Origin: Tateyamaria sp. ANG-S1
GTDB lineage: Bacteria > Pseudomonadota > Alphaproteobacteria > Rhodobacterales > Rhodobacteraceae
Direction: 5' to 3'
Assembly: GCF_000814025.1 (NCBI RefSeq)
Contig: NZ_JWLL01000003.1
Span: forward strand, 124,001 to 188,000
Length of the DNA stretch: 64,000 nucleotides
Below are positions 33,902 through 42,121 of the stretch, piece after piece; position 1 is the first letter of the stretch; every line of letters begins with the position of its first letter. A program made the translations under genes and the position numbers. The notes under the pieces were generated by a model. That model was given only the letters and a program-made list of their open reading frames with translations. It was not told the DNA's origin and made no database searches.

Positions 33902-33938
33902 GGAGTTTACTTGGCAAGATGAAGAAGGATCGCAACGC

Positions 33939-34643
33939 TCAGGTGCAGACCGGTGTTCTGCATGTCAAAGCGGCGAAGTCCTCGGGACCAAGCGGCCCGG
34001 TCGCGTCTGGCCGGTGGCGCAGGCGAACCGCAGCAAGAAGCGCATCGTCTGACACGTCAGCGGCGTATCCGGCAGCCCGCGCCAGATGCCGAAACGCGTC
34101 GTTGCCCATGCCGGATGAAGACGTACCCACCACACGCCGTGCCGCCAAGCCGCGTGCCTCAAGCCGCGCCCAGTCAAAGAACGGTCCGGGGTCGAACTTG
34201 CGACCCGGCGCCATGTCGGAATGCCCGATGACATTTTCAGGCAGGATCGCCCAGCCCGCGAGGATGCTCGCCAGCAGCACCTCAAGGCTTTGCATCAATG
34301 GCTGCGCAAAAGGTCCCTGCCCGTCATTGTCGAGTTCGATGCCGATCGACCGTGAGTTGATGTCCTGCAACCCGTCCCATTCTCCAACCCCCGCATGCCA
34401 GGCGCGCAGGCCCTCCGGCACCAGCTGGGTCACTCGCCCTGTTTTGCAGATCACGTAGTGCGCCGACACTTCGGCCGCCGGGTCGCATAGTCGCTCAATC
34501 GCCGCCTCGGCCGTTGCCATTGCCGTGTAATGCAGCACGACATGCGTCGGTCGCAGCCCGTCACGGCGCAGTCCGCAATTGGGCGATGGATGCTGATGCA
34601 GGATCAGTTGCCAGCCGCGCGGCGGAATGGGGCCGGGTCCCAC
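33939..34643 (-). CDS. AmpD-like N-acetylmuramoyl-L-alanine amidase
   Basis: About 234 residues as drawn. Amidase_2 motifs are clear: PTHVVLHYTAM (first zinc His), VSAHYVICKTGRVTQLVPEGLRAWHAG, SIGIELDNDG, and the late VIGHSDMAPGRKFDPGPFF with the second His and the proton-relay residues. It cleaves the amide between MurNAc and the peptide; no signal peptide is seen, so recycling in the cytoplasm is likely. The start is unclear: homologue-like sequence begins at LILHQHPSPNCG, where the only in-frame option is a CTG at 34607 overlapping the upstream TGA. I used the nearest GTG, at 34643. Confidence 0.85.
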   Translation of the reverse strand: MGPGPIPPRGWQLILHQHPSPNCGLRRDGLRPTHVVLHYTAMATAEAAIERLCDPAAEVSAHYVICKTGRVTQLVPEGLRAWHAGVGEWDGLQDINSRSIGIELDNDGQGPFAQPLMQSLEVLLASILAGWAILPENVIGHSDMAPGRKFDPGPFFDWARLEARGLAARRVVGTSSSGMGNDAFRHLARAAGYAADVSDDALLAAVRLRHRPDATGPLGPEDFAALTCRTPVCT

Positions 34644-35392
34644 GCGCAGGCATACCCATCGCCATCCGGGTCCAGCCCTTGGCGATCCCGCTCGGGCCCG
34701 CCACGGGCAAGGAAGTCGATCTGCGCCTCGTCGGCGGAATTGTAGGCCGCGCAATTGCGTTCAAAGCGCGCAGCGGAACCGACGCCGAACCGGCGATGCA
34801 CCCGCGTGCCCTTCGGATGCCGCGTCTGCAGGGCGTACTGAACGACATTCGGCTGCGCGCTCTCCGCCCGCGATGGCAGGGCTGTAGGCTGCACGACCTG
34901 ATACTGCTGCCGGTTCGCTTCCAAACGCGCCGCATCGCTTTCGATGGACTGGCGCGACGACACAGCGTCAAAGTCATTCTCGTCCGAAATGCCGGGGTTG
35001 TTCAGGATCACGGGTGCCGCATTGGACGGGCTTGCATTGACCACCGCCTGCCCGGAATTGGCCTGCGCCGCTGCCGCGTCATTGGCCGCCGCAATCTGCG
35101 CCAGTTCCGCATCCAGACTGGCCGGATTCGACACGGCACGCGGCGTCTGGCGTGCGGCCTGAGCCTGCGATGTCGGCGGTAGCGGCTGTGTGCCAACCGC
35201 AGGGGCTGCCTGCACCGCAGGTCCGGTCAACTGCGCATCACGCGACTGACGGGCCTCCAGCGTGTTGGGGTTTTCAAAGCCCACACCACGCCCCGGATCG
35301 GCAAAATCGCCCGGATTGCTGTCGGGAATGGCGGGCTGGCACGCAGCCAGTCCGGCCACGGCGCCCAGCATCAGAAAGCTGCGGAAATTCAT
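34604..35392 (-). CDS. Lipoprotein with C-terminal Excalibur-like calcium-binding domain
   Basis: 262 residues. A lipoprotein signal (MNFRSFLMLGAVAGLAAC) gives Cys18 as the acylation site. A long low-complexity Ala/Gln/Asn-rich linker follows. The last ~45 residues (NCAAYNSADEAQIDFL, then DPDGDGYACAWDP) match the Excalibur motif with the DxDxDGxxC calcium loop. I chose the second of two adjacent ATGs (35392) because GGTGGAG is better spaced to it. The stop overlaps the amidase gene, suggesting a two-gene cell-wall unit. The anchor is probably the outer membrane. Confidence 0.85.
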   Translation of the reverse strand: MNFRSFLMLGAVAGLAACQPAIPDSNPGDFADPGRGVGFENPNTLEARQSRDAQLTGPAVQAAPAVGTQPLPPTSQAQAARQTPRAVSNPASLDAELAQIAAANDAAAAQANSGQAVVNASPSNAAPVILNNPGISDENDFDAVSSRQSIESDAARLEANRQQYQVVQPTALPSRAESAQPNVVQYALQTRHPKGTRVHRRFGVGSAARFERNCAAYNSADEAQIDFLARGGPERDRQGLDPDGDGYACAWDPAPFRRAAGN

Positions 35393-35430
35393 CATCTGCT
35401 CCACCCTCTTTGGGTTTTGGTCGAACCGAA

Positions 35431-36909
35431 TTACCACCATTTACCGGGTTTTGCTACAAAACCCGCCCGCGCCTCAAGGGCGTAGGCGGTGTTCAGCAAA
35501 TCACCCTCTTCCCACGGTCGACCAATCAACTGCAGTCCCAACGGCAAACCCTGCGCATCGGTTCCCGCCGGCACCGAAATACCTGGCAGGCCAGCCATGT
35601 TGACGGTCACGGTGAACACATCGTTGAGATACATCTGCACTGGATCATCCGACGCTTCGCCCAGTCCAAAGGCGGCAGAGGGCGTCGCAGGCGTCAGGAT
35701 CGCGTCAATCCCTTGGGCAAAGACATCTTCAAAGTCTTTCTTGATCAGCGTCCGCACTTTGCGGGCACGGTTGTAGTAAGCGTCATAGAACCCAGCACTC
35801 AGCACATAAGTCCCAATCATCACCCGGCGCTTCACCTCATCGCCAAAGCCTTCGGCGCGGGTCTTTTCATACATCTCGGTGATGCCGTCGCCCTGATCCA
35901 GCTTGGCGCGATGGCCATAGCGCACCCCGTCATATCGGGCGAGGTTCGAGGACGCCTCGGCAGGCGCAATCACGTAGTAGGCGGGCAGCGCATACTTCGT
36001 GTGAGGCAAAGAGATATCGACAATCTCCGCCCCCGCATCGGCCAGCATCTCGCGGCCTTGCGCCCAAAGCGTCTCGATCTCATCCGGCATCCCGTCCATG
36101 CGGTACTCCGCCGGAATGCCGATCTTCTTGCCCTTTATGTCGCCGGTCAGCATCGCCTCGAAATTCGGCACTGGCAGATCGGCACTGGTCGAATCCTTCG
36201 GATCATGGCTGCACATGGTTTCCAGCATGATCGCCGCATCGCGAACCGACTTGGTCATCGGCCCCGCCTGATCCAAAGACGAAGCAAAGGCCACCACGCC
36301 CCAACGCGAACAACGCCCATAGGTCGGTTTGATGCCCGTGATGCCGGTGAACGCCGCAGGCTGGCGAATGGAGCCACCCGTATCCGTCCCGGTCGCCGCC
36401 AGGCACAAGTCAGCGGCCACGGCGCTGGCCGAGCCGCCCGACGACCCGCCCGGTGTCAGTTCACGGTCATCAACCTTCCAAGGGTTCACGGCATTGCCAT
36501 ACACGGACGTTTCGTTGGACGACCCCATGGCGAACTCATCCATGTTTAGCTTGCCCAACATGACCGCACCCGCATCCAGCAGGTTACCACTCACGGTGCT
36601 CTCATATTCCGGCAGGAACCCTTCCAGAATGCGGCTCCCGGCCTGGCTCGGCACACCCTTGGTGCAGAACAGGTCCTTGATGCCAATGGGCAACCCGCAC
36701 ATGTCGGGCGCATCGCCCGCCTTGATCCGCGCATCAGCAGCCTTGGCCTGATCACGTGCAATCTCGGGCGTGTTGTGGACAAAGGCGTTCAACGCCCCTG
36801 CCCTTTCGATCTCGGTCAGACACGCCTCGGTCAACTCGACAGATGTCACATCACCCTTGCGCAGCGCATCACGGGCTTCGGCCAGCCCCAGCTTGTTCAA
36901 TTCAGCCAT
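35431..36909 (-). CDS. gatA: Asp-tRNA(Asn)/Glu-tRNA(Gln) amidotransferase subunit A
   Basis: 492 residues. The amidase-signature catalytic triad is visible: Lys in GIKDLF, and the Ser-cisSer pair in [17 protein letters not shown] with [17 protein letters not shown]. It releases ammonia from glutamine for transamidation of mischarged tRNAs in the cytoplasm. The ATG at 36907-36909 shares one base with the gatC stop (TGATG). gatB is not in the window, which is usual in alphaproteobacteria. Confidence 0.97.
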   Translation of the reverse strand: MAELNKLGLAEARDALRKGDVTSVELTEACLTEIERAGALNAFVHNTPEIARDQAKAADARIKAGDAPDMCGLPIGIKDLFCTKGVPSQAGSRILEGFLPEYESTVSGNLLDAGAVMLGKLNMDEFAMGSSNETSVYGNAVNPWKVDDRELTPGGSSGGSASAVAADLCLAATGTDTGGSIRQPAAFTGITGIKPTYGRCSRWGVVAFASSLDQAGPMTKSVRDAAIMLETMCSHDPKDSTSADLPVPNFEAMLTGDIKGKKIGIPAEYRMDGMPDEIETLWAQGREMLADAGAEIVDISLPHTKYALPAYYVIAPAEASSNLARYDGVRYGHRAKLDQGDGITEMYEKTRAEGFGDEVKRRVMIGTYVLSAGFYDAYYNRARKVRTLIKKDFEDVFAQGIDAILTPATPSAAFGLGEASDDPVQMYLNDVFTVTVNMAGLPGISVPAGTDAQGLPLGLQLIGRPWEEGDLLNTAYALEARAGFVAKPGKWW

Positions 36910-37196
36910 CACTCAACCACCTTTGGCACGGCAAAGAACCCCTCGCGGGCATCAGGCGCATTCACCAGCACCTTGTCCTGCTGGCTGCCATCGGTCACCT
37001 CGTCCACCCGGCGCTTCAGGCGCTGCGGGGTGACGGAGGTCATGGGCTCCACACCCTCGACATCCACCTCACTCAGCTGCTCGATGAAGCCAAGGATCGT
37101 GTTGAATTCAGCGGCCAGAGCCGGAAGCTGGTCATCCTCGACCTTGATCCGGGCCAGTTTCGCCACGCGCGCGGCGGTGCTTTGATCGATGGACAT
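36909..37196 (-). CDS. gatC: Asp-tRNA(Asn)/Glu-tRNA(Gln) amidotransferase subunit C
   Basis: 95 residues, normal length. The start [24 protein letters not shown] and the segment [24 protein letters not shown] are the family pattern. GatC wraps around GatA and GatB and stabilises the complex. GAGGGA lies upstream of the ATG. It is directly coupled to gatA. Confidence 0.96.
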   Translation of the reverse strand: MSIDQSTAARVAKLARIKVEDDQLPALAAEFNTILGFIEQLSEVDVEGVEPMTSVTPQRLKRRVDEVTDGSQQDKVLVNAPDAREGFFAVPKVVE

Positions 37197-37225
37197 GAAA
37201 TCCCTCTTTTGCGTCTTTGGCGGCT

Positions 37226-37906
37226 TTATCGCGGGGCGGGTGCGCCTTCAAGCCTGTTGGCCCCTGATTGGCTGCGCATATGACGCACATAGACCTCAAT
37301 CATCCAGCCCAGCATGAGGCCATTCAGGATGTGCCACAGAAAATGCGTGCCCAGTGGGATCTGCGCGCACAGCATTTCATCAACAGAACGCGCCGTAAGC
37401 GACACAAGCAGGATCGCCGCGCCGATCACAAATCCGCGCGCGAGGTTCGGGTGACGCTGATACAGCAGCACCGCATAGACCACGATCAGGGCCGGAACGG
37501 GCAAATAGCCCGCCGACACGCCCAGAACCGGCACATATTGAAACAGCGGCACGGTCACCGCTGCATAGGGAAAAAACAACGCCGTCGCCCCCAGTGCCCA
37601 GCCGGTCCGCATACCCCAGACATCACGGTTGATGGCAAAGATATAAAGCAGGATGAACCCGGCAATAGGTGCCACATCCGCAATGGCCGACCACACCTGC
37701 GCGTGAGTGTGAAATAGGTAGCTGCCCAATCCGATCAACGCCAACACGACGCACAAGGCACGGGCCAGCGGCACCCCCGCACTGCGCCGCCACATCCAGA
37801 GCGCCGCAATGACAAAGGCCGCATTGGTCACCGCATTCACCGGCTCGGCCCAATAATGTGGCCCCACCCGCTCGCAATACCCGTCAATCTGGCGCAAGAG
37901 TTCCAT
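37226..37906 (-). CDS. Ceramidase-family (alkaline ceramidase-like) membrane protein
   Basis: 226 residues, seven helices. Motifs of the ceramidase/PAQR superfamily are visible: QIDGYCERVGPHYWAEPVNAVTNAAF at the start, SYLFHTHAQ with candidate zinc-binding His, and FLWHILNGLMLGWM near the end with a further His. Homologues hydrolyse ceramides; bacterial members are uncharacterised and the lipid substrate here is unknown. It is 29 bases downstream of nothing coding on its side and ends before gatC in the same direction. Confidence 0.88.
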   Translation of the reverse strand: MELLRQIDGYCERVGPHYWAEPVNAVTNAAFVIAALWMWRRSAGVPLARALCVVLALIGLGSYLFHTHAQVWSAIADVAPIAGFILLYIFAINRDVWGMRTGWALGATALFFPYAAVTVPLFQYVPVLGVSAGYLPVPALIVVYAVLLYQRHPNLARGFVIGAAILLVSLTARSVDEMLCAQIPLGTHFLWHILNGLMLGWMIEVYVRHMRSQSGANRLEGAPAPR

Positions 37907-38218
37907 GCCTTTTCACCTACCCCTCAACCCGCGCCGTTCAAGAGGGGCACCGCACGTTGCGTTAACCCTCACCAAACCGCCCGATGGGGGTGCACAGGGG
38001 GTGTACGGATGGTGCACAGGGGGTGACACCCTGCCACCACCCCTTAACCTCCCTGAATATCGGGTAAATCCCAGAGCGAATCGCACCGGTCCGGGGCTTC
38101 GCCTCACGGTGTTTGTCGCTGCGCGGACCGGTCCGAATTCCCTGTTTCAAAAAAATCCCCGCCGGAGGCTCCCGCACTCTCAATTCGGCGCTACACTCGA
38201 TCAAAAGGGAGAGACATC
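37907..38218. other. Divergent intergenic region with direct repeats
   Basis: 312 bases between the leftward ceramidase-family gene and the rightward UPF0173 gene. It holds two direct copies of GGTGCACAGGGGGTG (37989-38003 and 38011-38025, 22-base period). A GGACCGGTCC palindrome lies near 38127 and a repeat element at 38143-38177. No open frame here is convincing. Confidence 0.55.
38143..38177. repeat. 'GTTTCAAAAAAATCCC' intergenic repeat, copy 2
   Basis: GTTTCAAAAAAATCCCCGCCGGAGGCTCCCGCAC. The left part matches 23141-23156, and the right 18 bases are the exact inverse of 33884-33901. Confidence 0.65.
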
Positions 38219-38911
38219 ATGAACATCATCTGGCTCGGCCACGGCAGCTTCCGCATCGAAATCGGAGACCAGATCCTCCTGATCGACCCATGGCTCACAG
38301 GCAACCCCATGCTCCCCGAAGACCAGCATAAAGCGGCCATCCAAGACGCCACCCACATCCTCGTGACGCACGGCCATTTCGACCACACCGCGGACATCGT
38401 CGAGATCAGCAAGCAAACCGGCGCACCCGTCTCGGCGGTCTTCGAACTGGGCAATCTCCTCTTCGCCAAGGGTGCGATCCAAGGTCATGCCTACGGTCGC
38501 GGCGGCACGATCAGCCTTGGCGATGTCACCGCGACCCTCGTCCCTGCATCACATTCATCCTCTATCGGAGACGATGAGAACCCGCGCTATTCCGGCCAGG
38601 AATGCGGCTTCATCCTGCGGGGCGAAGACAAGGTGATCTATATCTCGGGCGACACCGATATCATGGCCGACATGCAATGGATCGGGGACTACCACAAACC
38701 CGATATCGGCATCCTGTCAGCTGGGGGCTACTACACGATGGACATGGCAGGCGCGGCCTATGCTGCACGACACTACTTCCACTTCGACACGGTAATCCCC
38801 TGTCACTACAAGACTTTTCCGCTTCTCGAACAATCAGCAGATGTGCTGAAGAAAGAGCTGCCGGGCGTGAAGGTGATCGAACCCGACATGATGAAAGCCA
38901 TCACCCTCTGA
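38219..38911 (+). CDS. UPF0173-type metallo-beta-lactamase-fold hydrolase
   Basis: 230 residues. Metal-binding motifs are ILVTHGHFDHTAD (HxHxDH), VPASHSSS, YISGDTDIM and IPCHYKTFPLL, as in the UPF0173/YtkL metal-dependent hydrolases related to UlaG. MNIIWLGHGSFRIE is the classical start. Two zinc or manganese ions are expected; the physiological substrate of this subfamily is not settled. A GGGAGAG ribosome site precedes the ATG. It is monocistronic, followed by the double-hairpin repeat at its stop codon. Confidence 0.93.
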   Translation: MNIIWLGHGSFRIEIGDQILLIDPWLTGNPMLPEDQHKAAIQDATHILVTHGHFDHTADIVEISKQTGAPVSAVFELGNLLFAKGAIQGHAYGRGGTISLGDVTATLVPASHSSSIGDDENPRYSGQECGFILRGEDKVIYISGDTDIMADMQWIGDYHKPDIGILSAGGYYTMDMAGAAYAARHYFHFDTVIPCHYKTFPLLEQSADVLKKELPGVKVIEPDMMKAITL

Positions 38912-38978
38912 CCGGGCGCACCCGGAATTTTTCAAAAATTCAAAAAAATTCCGGACCGTTTTCTTTCTAAGAAAACGG
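38912..38978. repeat. Double-hairpin intergenic repeat, copy 2
   Basis: Same order as the copy at 15581: CCGGGCGC after the stop, GGAATTTTT-C-AAAAATT (here followed by an extra CAAAAAA before ATTCCGG), then CCGTTTTCTT / AAGAAAACGG at 38956-38978. It lies between convergent genes. Confidence 0.75.
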
Positions 38979-39428
38979 CTACCGCCGGTCTGCGAAAAAC
39001 CCTCTGAGCAAGTCTTCAGCCTCGCGCGCTCCAATCCCGTCATAGACCTCGGGCACGTGATGCGCCTGCGCATGCGAAAACACCCGCGCCCCGTGCGCCA
39101 CCCCGCCCGACTTCGGATCAGACGCCCCGTAATACACCCGCGCAATCCGCGCAGCAGCAATGGCGGCTGCACACATCGCACAGGGCTCCAGCGTCACATA
39201 AAGATCATGACCCACCAGCCGCTCCGACCCCGCAGCGGCACACGCCGCCCGGATTGCGAGAACCTCAGCATGGCCCGTCGGATCACTCAGCTCCCGCGTC
39301 CGGTTGCCTGCCCGCGCCACGATCTGCCCTTCAGGCGACACCACAACCGCCCCCACAGGCACCTCGCCCCGCGCACCAGCCGCCCGCGCCTCCTCCAGCG
39401 CCTGATCCATGAATGATCGAAACTCCAT
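38979..39428 (-). CDS. tadA: tRNA adenosine(34) deaminase
   Basis: 149 residues. Zinc ligands and the catalytic Glu are in PTGHAEVLAI (HAE) and TLEPCAMCAAAI (PCxxC). It converts A34 to inosine in tRNA-Arg(ACG). The downstream VYYGASDPKSGGVAHG segment is specific to TadA rather than other cytidine-deaminase-fold enzymes. The ATG at 39428 follows AGGGAAG. It is divergent from rluB with 56 bases between. Confidence 0.95.
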   Translation of the reverse strand: MEFRSFMDQALEEARAAGARGEVPVGAVVVSPEGQIVARAGNRTRELSDPTGHAEVLAIRAACAAAGSERLVGHDLYVTLEPCAMCAAAIAAARIARVYYGASDPKSGGVAHGARVFSHAQAHHVPEVYDGIGAREAEDLLRGFFADRR

Positions 39429-39484
39429 GGCGCTTCCCTGCCACGCCGCTTGCCTGCCGCGCAACCCAGGGGTAAGCCCGGCCC

Positions 39485-40285
39485 ATGACCCAGGACACCC
39501 CCAAAGGCGACCGCATCGCCAAGGTTCTCGCCCGCGCGGGCATCGCCAGCCGCCGCGGCGCTGAGGACATCATCACCGCAGGCCGCGTGAGCGTGAACGG
39601 CAAGCGGATCGACAGCCCGGCGCTGAACGTAACCGACAGCGATAAGATCACGGTGGATGGCAAACCCCTGCAAGCCCCTGATCCTGAACGGCTTTGGCTT
39701 TACCACAAGCCTGCGGGCCTTGTGACAACGACCAAGGACGAACAGGGGCGCAAGACCATCTTCGACACCCTACCCGAAGACATGCCGCGCGTGATGAGCG
39801 TCGGCCGCCTCGACCTCAATTCCGAAGGATTGCTCCTCCTGACAAACGACGGCGGCATCAAACGCAAGCTCGAACTGCCCAGCACCGGCTGGATGCGCCG
39901 CTACCGCGTGCGGGTGAACGGGCGTCCCACCGACCCGCAGCTCGAACCTCTGCGCAAGGGCGTCACGGTCGAGGGTGAGCACTTCCAACCCATGCAGGTC
40001 ACACTCGACCGTCAGCAAGGCGCAAATGCGTGGCTCACCGTCGGTCTGCGCGAGGGCAAAAACCGCGAAATCCGGCGCGCCATGGACAGCATCGGCCTCG
40101 CCGTGAACCGGCTGATCCGCGTCAGCTACGGCCCCTTCCAACTGGGCGAGCTGAAACAGGGCGCGGTCGAGGAAGTCCGCCGACGTGTCTTGCGCGACCA
40201 GCTGGGTCTCGACCCCGAACCTGATACACCCGGCGCCAAGCCCAAAGGCAAACCCCGCCGCACGCGCAAGCCGCAACGGCGCTAG
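39485..40285 (+). CDS. rluB: 23S rRNA pseudouridine synthase (RluB/RsuA family)
   Basis: 266 residues. An N-terminal S4 RNA-binding domain ([32 protein letters not shown]) is followed by the catalytic domain with [16 protein letters not shown] (catalytic Asp) and the C-terminal [17 protein letters not shown] motif. The basic tail [11 protein letters not shown] probably contacts RNA. RluB modifies U2605 of 23S rRNA; assignment to RluB rather than RluE/F rests on the S4 domain and overall length. Confidence 0.92.
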   Translation: MTQDTPKGDRIAKVLARAGIASRRGAEDIITAGRVSVNGKRIDSPALNVTDSDKITVDGKPLQAPDPERLWLYHKPAGLVTTTKDEQGRKTIFDTLPEDMPRVMSVGRLDLNSEGLLLLTNDGGIKRKLELPSTGWMRRYRVRVNGRPTDPQLEPLRKGVTVEGEHFQPMQVTLDRQQGANAWLTVGLREGKNREIRRAMDSIGLAVNRLIRVSYGPFQLGELKQGAVEEVRRRVLRDQLGLDPEPDTPGAKPKGKPRRTRKPQRR

Positions 40286-40397
40286 ATGCATATGTGACGC
40301 ATATCGCAAAACATTCCCCTTGCGCCCGTCATTTGCGCGTCACACCTCTCATAGATCAGAGGGGATGCGCGCACCCCTAGTGCCGCACCCACAAACG

Positions 40398-40416
40398 GGC
40401 TATATAATTGATAGCC
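40398..40416 (+). promoter_or_regulatory. Possible -10 region inside a small dyad
   Basis: GGCTAT-N7-ATAGCC contains TATAAT at 40403-40408, 25 bases upstream of a 29-codon open frame and about 120 bases before the M23 peptidase. No good -35 is visible. Confidence 0.4.
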
Positions 40417-40432
40417 AACAGGGAACGACGGG

Positions 40433-40522
40433 ATGGAGCCGACCGCATTTCAGAAAATCGCCTTTGCCGCGCTGATTGCGCTGATGTTCGGCGTGACGCT
40501 GGGCCTGCTCGGTGGTCTCTGA
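40433..40522 (+). CDS. Possible 29-residue single-pass membrane peptide
   Basis: The frame reads MEPTAFQKIAFAALIALMFG and then a Gly/Leu-rich end, one hydrophobic helix with a short polar N-terminus. It ends with TGA at 40520-40522, four bases before the M23 peptidase ATG at 40527. GGGAACG lies upstream of its ATG. Short hydrophobic peptides are easily missed; conservation would be needed to confirm it. Confidence 0.4.
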   Translation: MEPTAFQKIAFAALIALMFGVTLGLLGGL

Positions 40523-40526
40523 CCTG

Positions 40527-41201
40527 ATGGGGGGGCATCTGGCTTACGTGCACCGGTCCATCAACCGCGCAGTCACCGGCTTATCGGCTGCTGTGCTTTG
40601 CGTCTTTTTGTCCCCTGTACAGGCCCAAACGGGCAACACCGTACTCTATCCACCGGGCGCACCGAAAATCGCCTCTGAATTCCGGTCGCGCAAAGGGGTG
40701 AACGGTCTGCCCCGTGGCGCACGGCACCAGGGCATCGACATCAAGGGCCCCAACGGCATGCCCATCCTCGCCGCCGCAGACGGGCGCGTGCTCGAAACCG
40801 ATGTCGGATCCTGCTGGGGACCGACCATCGTCTTGGATCACGGCACCGGCACCGACGGCAAACGCCTGATCGCCGCCTATGGGCATCTCGGCCAGATGAA
40901 GGTCAAGGCGGGTCAGACCGTGCGCCGCGGCCAAACCATCGGCGCGCTCGGCAACAACCACAGGGATTTCAGGTGCATCGTGGCCGTGCGCCACCTGCAT
41001 TTCCAACTGGGCCGCGCGTGGCGCGGACCGGAAAAGGGCACATTCTGGGGGCATATGCGCTATCTGCGGGATGGCAAGCGCGGCACCAACCCACATCAAT
41101 ACTGGGCAGACGGGCCAAACCGAGTCACCTGTTTTGAAGCCGGGCGCACCTACCCCGCCGGAACGCTGACCTACCCCGTTCCCTGCGCGGGAAGGAGCTG
41201 A
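40527..41201 (+). CDS. M23-family metallopeptidase (LytM domain), exported
   Basis: 224 residues. A signal peptide (core AVTGLSAAVLCVFLSPVQAQ) precedes a peptidase_M23 domain. Metal ligands: His67 and Asp71 in GARHQGIDIKG, and the HLHFQLG motif. ALGNNHRDF and the C-terminal Cys pair are less usual. It should cut peptidoglycan cross-links in the periplasm or act as an inactive activator. The stop is four bases before the XpaC ATG, whose ribosome site (AAGGAG) lies within this gene, so it is coupled to the membrane-stress-like cluster. A GTG at 40512 is an alternative start. Confidence 0.88.
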   Translation: MGGHLAYVHRSINRAVTGLSAAVLCVFLSPVQAQTGNTVLYPPGAPKIASEFRSRKGVNGLPRGARHQGIDIKGPNGMPILAAADGRVLETDVGSCWGPTIVLDHGTGTDGKRLIAAYGHLGQMKVKAGQTVRRGQTIGALGNNHRDFRCIVAVRHLHFQLGRAWRGPEKGTFWGHMRYLRDGKRGTNPHQYWADGPNRVTCFEAGRTYPAGTLTYPVPCAGRS

Positions 41202-41205
41202 GACA

Positions 41206-42105
41206 ATGGCCAAGCGCTTTGGCGGCAAATTCAGCCCCGACCCCACCGACGCAACCGACACGGGCAACCGCCCGGCCTTTGACCGGGCCAAGGTCGATCC
41301 CGTCGGCGCGCGCGCCAACCTGATGTTCGTGCCCGCCGTCCCGATGGTGTTTCTGGCGCTGAACGACGGTGCGGCGGGCCTTGTCACCGCACTGGTGTCC
41401 GCAGGGTTTCTGACCGGCGGCGCCTTCATGCTGCGCGAGGGGCTCAAGGCCGAGGCCGCTTACCACACCCGCAAGGTCGCCCGCCGCCCTGCCCTGCCGC
41501 GCAAAATCATCGCAGCCTTCCTCGTGGGCTTTGGTATCACGCTGGCCGCCTACCGCTCTGATCCGGGGATCATCGCACCACTGCTCTACGGCCTCGCAGC
41601 TTTCGGCCTGCACTTTGCCGCCTTCGGCATTGACCCCCTGAAATCCAAGGGGCTCGAAGGCGTCGACAGCTTCCAGCAGGACCGCGTGGCCCGCGTCGTG
41701 GACGGCGCCGAAGACCTGCTCACCGACATGCGCGACGCCATGAAACGGGCCGAAGATCGCAAGATGGAACTGCGGCTCGACCAGTTCCAGACCACCGTGC
41801 GCGACCTCATCCGCACGGTCGAGGAAGACCCGCGCGACCTGACTGCCGCCCGCAAATATCTGGGCGTCTACCTGATCGGCGCACGTGACGCGACGGTCAA
41901 GTTCGCCGACATCTACGGGCGCAGCCGCGACGCACAGGCCCGTGCCGACTACGCGGCCCTTCTGGACGACCTGGAAAAAAACTTCGCCGCGCGCACCCGC
42001 AAACTGCTCACCGAGGATCGCTCCGACCTCACCATCGAAATCGACGTGCTGCGCGACCGCTTGCAGCGCGAAGGCGTGCGCGTGTCGCCCGCTGATGATG
42101 TCTAA
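41206..42105 (+). CDS. XpaC-family (5-bromo-4-chloroindolyl phosphate hydrolysis) membrane protein
   Basis: 299 residues. Two or three N-terminal membrane helices (residues ~35-140) are followed by a cytoplasmic helical domain (QDRVARVVDGAEDLLTDMRDAMKRAEDRKMELRLDQFQTTVRDLIRTVEEDPRDLTAARKYLGVYLIGARD). This is the XpaC domain, which is found next to TelA in many bacteria. The biochemical function is unknown; the name comes from an old screening phenotype. It is four bases after the M23 gene and 16 bases before telA, a clear operon. Confidence 0.88.
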   Translation: MAKRFGGKFSPDPTDATDTGNRPAFDRAKVDPVGARANLMFVPAVPMVFLALNDGAAGLVTALVSAGFLTGGAFMLREGLKAEAAYHTRKVARRPALPRKIIAAFLVGFGITLAAYRSDPGIIAPLLYGLAAFGLHFAAFGIDPLKSKGLEGVDSFQQDRVARVVDGAEDLLTDMRDAMKRAEDRKMELRLDQFQTTVRDLIRTVEEDPRDLTAARKYLGVYLIGARDATVKFADIYGRSRDAQARADYAALLDDLEKNFAARTRKLLTEDRSDLTIEIDVLRDRLQREGVRVSPADDV

Positions 42106-42121
42106 CGATAAGGATCACGTC

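Noticed and set aside
33426-33922. Several short open frames between rpmG and the amidase gene
   Set aside because: They overlap rnpB, whose conserved RNase P RNA core is unmistakable.
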